Positions 43,959 through 52,049 of a stretch of DNA of 64,000 nt are shown piece after piece. Every line of letters begins with the position of its first letter. The first letter of the stretch is position 1. A program made the translations under genes and the position numbers. Below the pieces are notes generated by a model that saw only the letters and a list, made by a program, of their open reading frames with translations, had not been told where the DNA came from and ran no database searches. The DNA is from Tropicimonas sp. IMCC34043 (GTDB lineage Bacteria; Pseudomonadota; Alphaproteobacteria; Rhodobacterales; Rhodobacteraceae): contig NZ_QMEK01000003.1 in assembly GCF_003390845.1 (NCBI RefSeq), forward strand, positions 124,001-188,000, read 5' to 3'.

Positions 43959-45119
43959 ATGAAGACAGTCGTGATTGCCGGCGCCGCGCGGACGCCGATG
44001 GGCGGGTTTCAGGGCGCCTTTGCCCCGCTTGCCGCCGCCGATCTGGGGGCCGTGGCGATCCGGGCCGCAATGAAGCAGGCCGGGGCAGGGCGGGTCGACG
44101 AGCTGTTGATGGGCTGCGTGCTGCCGGCAGGGCAGGGGCAGGCCCCCGCGCGTCAGGCGGGCTTTGGCGCGGGCCTCGGCGAACAGGTGCCGGCGACCAC
44201 GCTGAACAAGATGTGCGGCTCGGGGATGAAGGCGGCGATGATCGGTTTCGATCAGATCGCGCTTGGTCAGGCCAGCACCGTTGTCGCGGGCGGCATGGAG
44301 AGCATGACCAACGCCCCCTATCTGCTGGCAAAGATGCGCGGCGGTGCCCGGATCGGCCATGGCGAGGTCAAGGATTCGATGTTCCTCGACGGGCTCGAGG
44401 ACGCCTATGACCGCGGCCGGTTGATGGGCACCTTTGCCGAGGATTGTGCCGGGGAATTCCAGTTCACGCGGGCGGCGCAGGACGAATACGCGCTGGGATC
44501 GCTGTCGAACGCGCGCGCAGCTCAGCAATCGGGCGCCTTCGCGGCCGAGATCGCCCCGGTGAGCGTCCGCGGTCGAAAGGGGGCGGTCGAGGTGGCCGAG
44601 GATGAACAGCCGGGCCTCGCCCTTCCCGAGAAGATCCCGCTGCTGAAACCCGCCTTCCGCGACGGCGGCACCGTCACCGCCGCCAATTCCTCGTCGATCT
44701 CGGACGGCGCGGCGGCCTTGGTGCTGACAGCCGAAGGCGCGGGCCTGCCCATCCGCGCCCGGATCCTTGGACATGCAAGCCATGCGCAGGCGCCGGCGCG
44801 CTTTCCCACGGCGCCGATCCCGGCGGCGCGCAAGCTGCTGGCACAGATCGGCTGGGATCCGGAAGAGGTCGACCTTTGGGAGGTCAACGAGGCCTTCGCC
44901 GTCGTTCCCATGGCCTTCATGCGCGAGATCGGCGTGCCGCGCGAAAAGATCAACGTGAACGGGGGGGCCTGTGCGCTCGGCCATCCGATCGGCGCCTCTG
45001 GCGCGCGGATCGTGGTGACGTTGCTGAATGCACTGGAACGCCGCGGGCTGAAACGCGGCATCGCGGCGATCTGCATCGGCGGTGGCGAGGGCACGGCCAT
45101 CGCGATCGAGCTGCCATGA
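43959..45119 (+). CDS. acetyl-CoA acetyltransferase (thiolase)
   Basis: A 386-residue thiolase with all catalytic residues: the acyl-accepting cysteine in TTLNKMCGSGMKA near residue 86, NEAFAVVP, the histidine in NVNGGACALGHPIGASGAR, and the second cysteine in AAICIGGGEG. It would make or cleave acetoacetyl-CoA or other 3-oxoacyl-CoAs. Specificity cannot be decided; a link to the acetoacetate expected from the BKACE reaction is possible but the gene is 27 kb away. The ATG follows AGGGAGGA. Confidence 0.92.
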   Translation: MKTVVIAGAARTPMGGFQGAFAPLAAADLGAVAIRAAMKQAGAGRVDELLMGCVLPAGQGQAPARQAGFGAGLGEQVPATTLNKMCGSGMKAAMIGFDQIALGQASTVVAGGMESMTNAPYLLAKMRGGARIGHGEVKDSMFLDGLEDAYDRGRLMGTFAEDCAGEFQFTRAAQDEYALGSLSNARAAQQSGAFAAEIAPVSVRGRKGAVEVAEDEQPGLALPEKIPLLKPAFRDGGTVTAANSSSISDGAAALVLTAEGAGLPIRARILGHASHAQAPARFPTAPIPAARKLLAQIGWDPEEVDLWEVNEAFAVVPMAFMREIGVPREKINVNGGACALGHPIGASGARIVVTLLNALERRGLKRGIAAICIGGGEGTAIAIELP

Positions 45120-45158
45120 GACGCCCGGTTCCTTGTTCCCACATCGCCGCCCGGATCG

Positions 45159-45629
45159 ATGCCCATGACTAGACGCGCCGATTATGTCGAGTTGAAGCAG
45201 ACAATCCTTGCCCTGACCGCGGGCGAGGACGACCCCGTTGCGCTGATGGCGACACTGGTCTGCGAGATCCACCATGCCGACGACCGCTTTGACTGGACCG
45301 GCTTCTATCGCGTCACCGCGCCGGGGCTGTTGAAGATCGGTCCCTATCAGGGTGGGCACGGCTGCCTGAGCATCACCTTCGACCGCGGCGTCTGTGGCGC
45401 CGCGGCCCGCACCGGCGAGGTCCAGATCGTCGACGATGTCGCGGACTTCCCCGGTCACATCGCCTGTTCCACGACCACCCGGTCCGAGATCGTGTTGCCG
45501 GTGCACGACGCGGGTGGCCATCTGATGGCCGTATTCGACATCGACAGCGACCGCAGGGCCGCCTTTGACAGTGACGATGCCGCGGGTCTTGCGGCGATCC
45601 TTGCCGCCGTCTTTGCCGGGGCGGACTAG
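45159..45629 (+). CDS. free methionine-(R)-sulfoxide reductase (GAF domain)
   Basis: A 156-residue single GAF-domain protein of the fRMsr family. The three characteristic cysteines are visible in HGCLSITF, RGVCGAAA and PGHIACSTTT, in the frame GPYQG...VDDVADFPGHIAC...SEIVLPV. It reduces free methionine-R-sulfoxide with thioredoxin as the electron source, in the cytosol. The ATG at 45159 or the one two codons later could start it. The following pseudouridine synthase gene begins immediately after its stop. Confidence 0.9.
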   Translation: MPMTRRADYVELKQTILALTAGEDDPVALMATLVCEIHHADDRFDWTGFYRVTAPGLLKIGPYQGGHGCLSITFDRGVCGAAARTGEVQIVDDVADFPGHIACSTTTRSEIVLPVHDAGGHLMAVFDIDSDRRAAFDSDDAAGLAAILAAVFAGAD

Positions 45630-46277
45630 GTGAGCGAACCCTACGATCCGCCGCAACTGCCGCTGGAAATCCTCTATCGCGACGACCACCTGCTGGCGGT
45701 CTGCAAGCCGGCAGGGTTGCTGTCGGTTCCCGGCAAGGCGGCGGAGCTGGCCGATTGCCTGCTTTCCCGGCTGTTGCAGGCAGACCCCGCGACTCTTCTG
45801 GTCCATCGGCTCGACCGCGATACCTCGGGGGTGATGATCTTTGCCCGCAGCCGCATGGCGCAGCGGCATCTCGGGCTGCAGTTCGAACGTCGGCATGCCT
45901 CGAAGGGCTATGTGGCGCGGGTCTGGGGCGAGCCCCTGGCCGACAGCGGCACAATCGACCTGCCATTGGCCGCAGACTGGCCGAACCGGCCGCGGCAGAT
46001 GGTCGATCTGACGCGGGGACGGCGCGCGCTGACACGCTGGCGCCTGCTCGAGCGCGAGGGTGGTACAGCCCGGCTGGCCCTGATGCCCGAAACCGGGCGC
46101 AGTCACCAGCTTCGCGTCCACATGGCCGAGATCGGCCATCCGATCCTCGGTGATCCGATCTATGCCGAAGGCGCGGCAGGTCTGGCGGCCCGGTTGATGC
46201 TGCACGCCGAACGTCTCACGCTGCGCCATCCCGTTGGCGGTGCTGGCATCGAGTTTGTCGCCCGCTGCCCGTTCTGA
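45630..46277 (+). CDS. RluA-family pseudouridine synthase
   Basis: A 215-residue RNA pseudouridine synthase lacking an S4 domain. The catalytic Asp lies in LLVHRLDRDTSGVMIFARS near residue 65, and GRSHQLRVHMAEIGHPILGDPIY near residue 155 is the second conserved block. The target is probably tRNA or 23S rRNA as for RluA. It starts with GTG directly adjoining the upstream TAG, so it is translationally coupled to the fRMsr gene. Short RluA proteins of this size are typical of alphaproteobacteria. Confidence 0.92.
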   Translation: MSEPYDPPQLPLEILYRDDHLLAVCKPAGLLSVPGKAAELADCLLSRLLQADPATLLVHRLDRDTSGVMIFARSRMAQRHLGLQFERRHASKGYVARVWGEPLADSGTIDLPLAADWPNRPRQMVDLTRGRRALTRWRLLEREGGTARLALMPETGRSHQLRVHMAEIGHPILGDPIYAEGAAGLAARLMLHAERLTLRHPVGGAGIEFVARCPF

Positions 46278-46416
46278 GCCGGCGCCTGCCGGTTGCGGCC
46301 AAAGCCTGCCACTTTCCGGCCCAAGGATTGCCGCGGCCCCTAGCCGGAGTGGCCCGACCTGGTGCAATCTGATGCGGACGCCGCGGCGTCGGGCAGAAAA
46401 AAGCAGTGCAGGCACG

Positions 46417-47424
46417 ATGACAACAAGTATCCGCGAGATTACCCGCACCTATTGCAACCGCAGCGACCGCATGGCGGCGATCAGCTTTTTCGGCACCTTC
46501 GCGGTCTATTTCACGACGCTGTGGCTCGCGCTGACCTATTCCCGGACCTGGTGGATCGTCGTGCCGCTGATCGTCGTCAACGGGTTGAGCGGTGTGCGGC
46601 TCTATGTGCTCCAGCACGATTGCGGCCATGCCTCGCTGTTCGGCAGCCGGGCCCGGAACGACCTTGCAGGCTATGCGCTATCGACCTTCACCCTCACCCC
46701 CTACCGGGCGATGCAGTTCAACCACAACCGGCACCATTCCCACATCGGCAATCTCGAGGCGCGCGAGGCCGGCGAGATCTTTACCATGACCCTTGCGGAA
46801 TGGACCCGGGCGTCACCGTTGCAACGGCTGCGCTACCGGATCTATCGCAACCCGTTCTTCCTGATCCCGGTCGGCGGGATTTTCGTCTATGCGATCCGCT
46901 ATCGCTGGCCGCGCAATGCCGCGCGTGTCGGCCGGGCAGGGGTGCTGCTGCAGGACCTGTTCGTGCTGCTCTGGGTCGGGATGATCTGGTGGGGGTTCGG
47001 GTCGGCCGGGCTCTGGGTCTATTTCGGCACCGTGATGACGGCCGGGATGACCGGGGTCTGGCTGGTCTATCTGCAGCACAATTTCGAAGATACCTATTGG
47101 GACCGCAAGCCCGACCTGAGCCCGGTTCAGGCGGCGCTTCAGGGTTCGTCCGCGCTCGATCTCGGCTGGCTGTTCGACCTTGCGACCGGCAACATCGCCT
47201 ATCACGACATCCACCATTTCAACGCCCGGATCCCGTCCTACAACCTACGGCGCTGTCACCGGCAGATCCGCGACCGTTACGATCTGCGGGTGATCCGCTG
47301 GCCCGAGGCACTGGCCAGCTTCCGCCTCAAGCTTTGGGACGAGGACACCGGCCGGCTTGTGCCGTTCCCTCCGTCAAAGACCGCGACGCTCAGCCCGGGA
47401 CCGGATAGCCGCGCCAGGGTTTGA
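46417..47424 (+). CDS. membrane fatty-acid desaturase (acyl-lipid/omega-6 type)
   Basis: A 335-residue di-iron membrane desaturase. The three histidine boxes are LQHDCGHASLF near residue 69, NHNRHHSHIG and the distal HDIHHFNARIPSYNL near residue 270. Four hydrophobic segments lie at about 25-43, 46-60, 145-160 and 180-215. It inserts a double bond into a lipid acyl chain or a related substrate. The ATG at 46417 is favoured by homology start; an in-frame ATG lies at 46372. Its last 35 bases overlap the 3' end of the Lrp-type gene on the other strand. Confidence 0.88.
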   Translation: MTTSIREITRTYCNRSDRMAAISFFGTFAVYFTTLWLALTYSRTWWIVVPLIVVNGLSGVRLYVLQHDCGHASLFGSRARNDLAGYALSTFTLTPYRAMQFNHNRHHSHIGNLEAREAGEIFTMTLAEWTRASPLQRLRYRIYRNPFFLIPVGGIFVYAIRYRWPRNAARVGRAGVLLQDLFVLLWVGMIWWGFGSAGLWVYFGTVMTAGMTGVWLVYLQHNFEDTYWDRKPDLSPVQAALQGSSALDLGWLFDLATGNIAYHDIHHFNARIPSYNLRRCHRQIRDRYDLRVIRWPEALASFRLKLWDEDTGRLVPFPPSKTATLSPGPDSRARV

Positions 47425-47851
47425 TCGACCGCAGCGAAAAGCTTGTCTGCATCCCCGAGACACCGGGCAGCCGGGCCAGACAATTGCGGTGGATGTTGTC
47501 GTAATCGGCCACGTCCTTGGCGGCGATCCGCAGCAGGTAATCCGCCGTTCCCGTCGTCAGAACGCATTCGAGGATCTCGTCATAGAGCTGCACCGCCTCC
47601 TCGAAGGCGGTCATCGCCTCGCGGCTCTGGGATGTCAGGGTGATGTCGACGAAGACCACAAGATCTAGCCCAAGCGCCTTGGGATTGACCCGTGCCGAAT
47701 AGCCGTCGATCACGCCGGCACCTTCCAGCAGTTTGACGCGACGGTGACAGGCTGAGGTCGACAGGCCGATTCGCTCGGCCAGTTCGGCCACGGCGATGTG
47801 CGAGTCCTTCTGGAGTTCCCTCAGAATCTTTGCATCAAATCGGTCAAGCAC
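47390..47851 (-). CDS. Lrp/AsnC-family transcriptional regulator
   Basis: A protein of about 153 residues: an N-terminal helix-turn-helix DRFDAKILRELQKDSHIAVAELAERIGLSTSACHRRVKLLE and a C-terminal RAM domain (VDITLTSQSREAM...ILECVLTTGTADYLLRIAAKD). It probably responds to an amino acid. I select the GTG at 47851, preceded by GGGTGA; another GTG at 47860 and a TTG at 47878 are in frame, but the former matches the family's usual start near LDRFD. Its 3' end overlaps the desaturase gene, so the two convergent transcripts share 35 bases. Confidence 0.9.
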   Translation of the reverse strand: MLDRFDAKILRELQKDSHIAVAELAERIGLSTSACHRRVKLLEGAGVIDGYSARVNPKALGLDLVVFVDITLTSQSREAMTAFEEAVQLYDEILECVLTTGTADYLLRIAAKDVADYDNIHRNCLARLPGVSGMQTSFSLRSIKPWRGYPVPG

Positions 47852-48073
47852 GAAGTTCACCCATTTTACGTATAACAAGAATATCTACCGCGGATTCGAC
47901 GAACCCGATAAATGATCTCAGCGATTCATGCCATGATCGCGGGCAGATGTCCAAAAGGTTAACGCCGAGTTTGCGAAAAAGCCGGACGCTGGTCTGAAAT
48001 TACCCGACGTCGCCCGCCGGCTTGGCAAGACGGCGCTCAAAAAATCGGCTGGAACGGGCGCGGGCCGCCGTTC

Positions 48074-49747
48074 TCAGCGGCCGGGGCTGAACAGGCTGCC
48101 AAGGTCGGCCAGCATGGCGGTGACGGTGACCTGGTCAAGATATCCTGTGGCAGGGATCCCGCGGCTGGTCTGAAATTCCCGGATCGCACCTCGGGTCGCG
48201 GGATCGAAAGTTCCATCGACCGGCCCCGGGCTCTGGCCCAGTTGCACCAGCCGCTGTTCGACCATCAGCCGCGTCACCGGGGTCAGGCCCAGCGACGCTT
48301 CGGCATCGCGCGCGGCCTGCTGGCTTCCGTCGCGCTCGGCCATCATCGCGGCCAGCCGGCCCTTGGCCTCGGCGGCATGGGCGCCCTGGGGGTGGGCGGC
48401 CAGATAGGCCTCCAGCGCGCCTTCGGTCCCGTCCGATTGTGCCCGTTCCCAGTCGCGCTGGTCCAGCGCGTCGGCCTGCTGACGGGCGGCGGCGTCGATC
48501 CGCGCCAGCCGTTCGCGGGCGATCACCGCATAGGCGCCGTCGGGGAAGCGTTGCAGATAGGTCCTGAGCCCCGCCTCGTCATGGCCTTCGCCCAGTGCTG
48601 ACCAGGCGTCGCGGTCCCGGCGCTGGCGTTCCAGCGCGGTGCGGCGCGCATCGGCCTCGGTCTCGGCCTGGATCCGATCGCTTTGCAGCGCCAGCCGGCC
48701 GATCTGTTCCTGGGTCAGGAAGCCGGTGTCGGGAAAGCCCGAGCGCACCTGAAACCGGGTGATTGCGGCGCGACTTGCCGGGCCAAGCACGCCGTCGGCG
48801 CCGCCGGGTTCGAACCCCAACAGTGCAAGCTGGCGCTGGATGTCGCGCACCTGATCCCGCGGCAGCGCCAGCGCCTCCTCGGCCAGCCGCGCCTCGCGGT
48901 TGGGCTCGCCCTGGATCCGTTCGATTCCCTGCTGGGCGGCATCGACGAATGCGCCGGCGGGAAACCGCGCGAGATAGCCCTGATAGGCATCGACGCTGTC
49001 CCGAGCGGCCGCTGCCTGCCAGATCGCACGCTCGACCTCGGCCGCATCGGGCGGGGCGGTGGGGCGCGTTACCCCGAACGGCACAAAGGCGACCCGGCTC
49101 GACAGAAATCCTTGCCCGCTCAGGCCGCGCCCGGCGGCGATGGCATCGGGCAGGCTCGTCCCCTCCGCCAGCAGCGGCCCGGCGACAAAGCGTGCGATCT
49201 CCTCGGGCGGGCCCTGCACCAGCGTCACGCCCTGCGGGATGGCGGCGGGATCGATCGCGACACCGCGCGACAGCCCGGTGCCGGGTTCGGCCCCGCCGGG
49301 ATCGATCCCGATCGCCACCACAGACGCCCCTGGCACCCGGCCGGCGATCTGCAGCACGGTCTCGAGCGACAGGCCGACACCGGCGACGGTCGCCAGATCG
49401 GGCGAATCGCCCGCGCCGCTCTGCAACAACCAGGTCCGGCCGCCCGATTGCACGAAGTGCCCGGTCAGCTGGATCACCGCCCGCGGCTCGGACCCGAGAC
49501 CGGAGAGAAAGGCCGAAAGCTGCGCCCGCATGGCGGCGGCATCTGCGCCCGGGTCCTGCAGCACGGAAAAACCGGCCGCGGTCAGCGCCTTTGCCGGCTC
49601 GGGGGCGGCGGCGGTGCTGAACAGCCCGCGCCGTTCGCCCGCCGGGGTGCCGATCAGCAGCGCCCGGTCGGCAAAACCTGCCGCCGGCAGCACCATCGTC
49701 AGTGCCAGACCGGCCAGCCCACCGCGAATTCCCGTCCTGCCGCGCAT
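48074..49747 (-). CDS. secreted caspase-fold protein with two peptidoglycan-binding domains
   Basis: A 557-residue secreted protein (signal peptide MRGRTGIRGGLAGLALTMVL, cleavage near FA-DRA). Residues 25-230 resemble a Peptidase_C14/caspase domain: RALLIGTPA, ALTAAGFSVLQ and QLTGHFVQSGGRTWLL, which keeps the histidine position. The catalytic cysteine strand instead reads VVAIGIDPGG, with no cysteine. Next come helical repeats and two PG_binding_1 domains (RQLALLGFEPGGADGVLGPASRAAITRFQ and QRLVQLGQSPGPVDGTFDPATRGAIREFQ). It is probably an envelope scaffold rather than a protease. Monocistronic. Confidence 0.75.
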   Translation of the reverse strand: MRGRTGIRGGLAGLALTMVLPAAGFADRALLIGTPAGERRGLFSTAAAPEPAKALTAAGFSVLQDPGADAAAMRAQLSAFLSGLGSEPRAVIQLTGHFVQSGGRTWLLQSGAGDSPDLATVAGVGLSLETVLQIAGRVPGASVVAIGIDPGGAEPGTGLSRGVAIDPAAIPQGVTLVQGPPEEIARFVAGPLLAEGTSLPDAIAAGRGLSGQGFLSSRVAFVPFGVTRPTAPPDAAEVERAIWQAAAARDSVDAYQGYLARFPAGAFVDAAQQGIERIQGEPNREARLAEEALALPRDQVRDIQRQLALLGFEPGGADGVLGPASRAAITRFQVRSGFPDTGFLTQEQIGRLALQSDRIQAETEADARRTALERQRRDRDAWSALGEGHDEAGLRTYLQRFPDGAYAVIARERLARIDAAARQQADALDQRDWERAQSDGTEGALEAYLAAHPQGAHAAEAKGRLAAMMAERDGSQQAARDAEASLGLTPVTRLMVEQRLVQLGQSPGPVDGTFDPATRGAIREFQTSRGIPATGYLDQVTVTAMLADLGSLFSPGR

Positions 49748-49814
49748 CGTTCCCCCGCTGCATCCATGTCGGACCCGACCCTAGGCCGCTCTGGCGGCTG
49801 AGGAAAGCACTGCC

Positions 49815-51038
49815 TCAATCGTATTTGCGCAGATCCTCGATCACGATGCCGTCACGCGGCAGCGCACCGGGCGCCACCACCTCGACCCTGGCGCGCAGTT
49901 TCAGCAGGTCGTGGACATCGTCCTCATAAGCCGTCCAGTCGCCGCCCTCGGCCTCGATCCGGACCAGCATCTGGTCCATCTCGTTCTCGCGGCTGACGAT
50001 CACCCGGGCGCGGTGCACATGTTTGTGGCGCGCGACCAGGGCTGCCACCTGTTCGGGGCGCACGAACATGCCCTTGACCTTGGTGGTCTGGTCGGCCCGG
50101 CCCATCCAGCCCTTGATCCGCATGTTGGTGCGGCCACAGGGGCTTTGCCCCGGCAGAACTGCCGACATGTCGCCGGTGGCAAAGCGGATCAGCGGATAGT
50201 CGGGGTTCAGCGTCGTAACCACCACCTCGCCGACCTCGCCCGGATCGACCGGATCGCCGGTGCCCGGCGTCACGATCTCGACGATCACGCCATCGTCGAC
50301 GATCATGCCGTCGCGGGCCTCCGATTCATAGGCGATCAGCCCCAGATCGGCCGTGGCATAGCATTGCAGGCAGGCGATGCCGCGGTCGTCATACTCCTGC
50401 CGCAACGACGGGAACAGCGCCCCGCCCGAGACCACGGCACGGGTTATCTTCAACCGCTCGCCGAGCTCCGCCGCGCGGTCGAGAATGATCTTCAGATAGT
50501 CGGGTGTCCCGGCATAGGCCGTGGTACCCAGATCGGCTGCGGCGCGCACCTGCAGGTCGGTCTGGCCGGTGCCGGCGGGCAGCACCGCGGCGCCCACCGC
50601 CCGCGCCCCGCTGTCGAACATCAGCCCCGCGGGCGTCAGGTGATAGCCAAAGCAGTTCTGGACGATGTCGCCGGCGCCGATCCCCGCGGCCTGCAGGAAC
50701 CGCCCGATCCGCCACCAGTCCTCGCCGATCATGCCGGGTTCGTAAAGCGGCCCGGGCGACTGGAAGAGATACGAGAATTCATGCACGGCCCGGGTCGCGA
50801 AACCGCCAAGTGGATTGTCGGGCGTCTGCGCCGTGCCAAGCCCGGACTTGCGCAACACCGGCAGCGTCGCCAGCGCCGCGGCCTCTGTCACCGCATCGGG
50901 GTCGACGTCCGCCAGGCTGTCGGCATAGCCGGGCAGAGCCCGGGCGGCACGGATCTGCAGCGGCAGGCTCGTCGCCAGATCCTCGGCGCGTCCATCGGGG
51001 CTGCGCCATTCCAACCCGTCGTGTTTCTTCTTTCTCAT
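49815..51038 (-). CDS. phenylacetate-CoA ligase-like (PaaK family) adenylate-forming enzyme
   Basis: A 407-residue ligase of the PaaK subfamily: YAGTPDYLKIILDR, VVSGGALFPSLRQEYDD, YATADLGLIAYES, LIRFATGDMSAVL and the C-terminal GRADQTTKVKGMFVRPEQV are the usual segments. It should form an aryl- or short-acyl-CoA. It is the last gene of the Liv-type ABC operon, 105 bases after livF. Together with the FadD-like ligase at the operon's other end it suggests that the transported substrates are carboxylic acids activated on entry. The start ATG is the one before RKKKHD. Confidence 0.82.
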   Translation of the reverse strand: MRKKKHDGLEWRSPDGRAEDLATSLPLQIRAARALPGYADSLADVDPDAVTEAAALATLPVLRKSGLGTAQTPDNPLGGFATRAVHEFSYLFQSPGPLYEPGMIGEDWWRIGRFLQAAGIGAGDIVQNCFGYHLTPAGLMFDSGARAVGAAVLPAGTGQTDLQVRAAADLGTTAYAGTPDYLKIILDRAAELGERLKITRAVVSGGALFPSLRQEYDDRGIACLQCYATADLGLIAYESEARDGMIVDDGVIVEIVTPGTGDPVDPGEVGEVVVTTLNPDYPLIRFATGDMSAVLPGQSPCGRTNMRIKGWMGRADQTTKVKGMFVRPEQVAALVARHKHVHRARVIVSRENEMDQMLVRIEAEGGDWTAYEDDVHDLLKLRARVEVVAPGALPRDGIVIEDLRKYD

Positions 51039-51142
51039 TTCGGCCCCCAATTCTTCGGTCTCGTCGGGGCGGAGTCGCCGCCCCACAGCCGCACCTCACG
51101 GGTCCTGACGGCAAAAGGCAACCGGTGGCAGGGTCGCGGTCC

Positions 51143-51973
51143 TCAACTCAGCCAGCGCTTGCGCCGGCGATAGCTGCGGACCTCGCGGAACGACTTGCGC
51201 CCGTTGTCGCCGACCCCGAGATAGAATTCCTTCACATCCGGGTTCTCGCGCAGCGCCGCCGCCGGCCCGTCCATCACCACCCGGCCGGATTCGAGGATAT
51301 AGCCATAATGGGCAAAGCGCAGCGCGATATTGGTGTTCTGCTCGGCCAGAAGAAAGCTGACGCCCTCGTTCTCGTTCACCGATTTCACGATCTGAAAGAT
51401 CTGTTCCACAAGCTGCGGCGCCAGCCCCATCGAGGGTTCGTCCAGCAGGATCGTCTGCGGCCGGCTCATCAATGCCCGGCCGATCGCGCACATCTGCTGC
51501 TCGCCGCCCGAGGTATAGCCCGCCTGGCTTTTCCGCCGCTCCTTCAGCCGTGGGAAATAGTGATAGACCATCTCGAGGTCTGCGGCGACCGCACCCTTGC
51601 CGTCGCCGCGGGTATAGGCGCCGGTCAGCAGATTGTCCTCGACGCTCAGGTGCCCGAAGCAGTGCCGCCCCTCCATCACCTGGATCACGCCGCGCTTGAC
51701 CAGAACCGCGGGGTCGAGGTGCTGCACCTCCTCGCCGAGATAGCGGATCGAGCCTTTGGTCACCTCGCCGCGTTCGGAATGCAGAAGGTTCGAGATCGCC
51801 TTCAGCGTCGTCGTCTTGCCGGCCCCGTTGCCGCCAAGAAGCGCCGTGATCCCGCCCCGCGGCACGTTCAGGGACACCCCCTTCAGCACCAGGATCACGT
51901 GGTTGTAGATCACCTCGATATTGTTGATCTCGAGCAGCGTCTCGCTTGGCTGCGTCTCGCCCGTGTCCAGCAT
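51143..51973 (-). CDS. livF: branched-chain-type ABC transporter ATP-binding protein LivF
   Basis: A 276-residue cytosolic ATPase. Walker A is LLGGNGAGKTTTLKAI near residue 45, the signature is YTSGGEQQMCAIGRAL, and Walker B is TILLDEPSMGLAPQ, followed by AEQNTNIAL (H-loop region). It has the short LivF form without the extra segment of LivG. Separated from the binding-protein gene by a strong hairpin. The ATG at 51973 was chosen; the longer frame upstream is not conserved. The N-terminal extension before LLEINN is about 15 residues longer than usual. Confidence 0.93.
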   Translation of the reverse strand: MLDTGETQPSETLLEINNIEVIYNHVILVLKGVSLNVPRGGITALLGGNGAGKTTTLKAISNLLHSERGEVTKGSIRYLGEEVQHLDPAVLVKRGVIQVMEGRHCFGHLSVEDNLLTGAYTRGDGKGAVAADLEMVYHYFPRLKERRKSQAGYTSGGEQQMCAIGRALMSRPQTILLDEPSMGLAPQLVEQIFQIVKSVNENEGVSFLLAEQNTNIALRFAHYGYILESGRVVMDGPAAALRENPDVKEFYLGVGDNGRKSFREVRSYRRRKRWLS

Positions 51974-51980
51974 CGGCCTC

Positions 51981-52035
51981 TTCTTCTTGGCAAAAATACC
52001 TGATTTTCCGCCGCCGGTCACAGCAACCGGCGGCG
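51981..52035 (-). repeat. strong hairpin plus TATTT/AAGAAGAAG motif (copy 2)
   Basis: On the minus strand CGCCGCCGGT (52035-52026) pairs with ACCGGCGGCG (52018-52009) around a seven-base loop, then TATTTTTGCCAAGAAGAAG follows. It lies in the gap between the binding-protein stop and livF start. It may end or slow most transcripts after the binding-protein gene, giving extra binding protein. The architecture matches the element at 26852-26902. Confidence 0.55.
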
Positions 52036-52049
52036 AAAGGTTCAGATCC

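Noticed and set aside
43959-45119. Calling the thiolase PcaF
   Set aside because: It is 27 kb from the pca genes, divergent from an unrelated regulator pair, and the sequence cannot separate 3-oxoadipyl-CoA thiolase from acetoacetyl-CoA thiolase.
43857-46448. An 863-codon minus-strand open frame across thiolase, fRMsr and RluA
   Set aside because: Three genes with catalytic motifs occupy the plus strand here, and the antisense product shows no recognisable domain.
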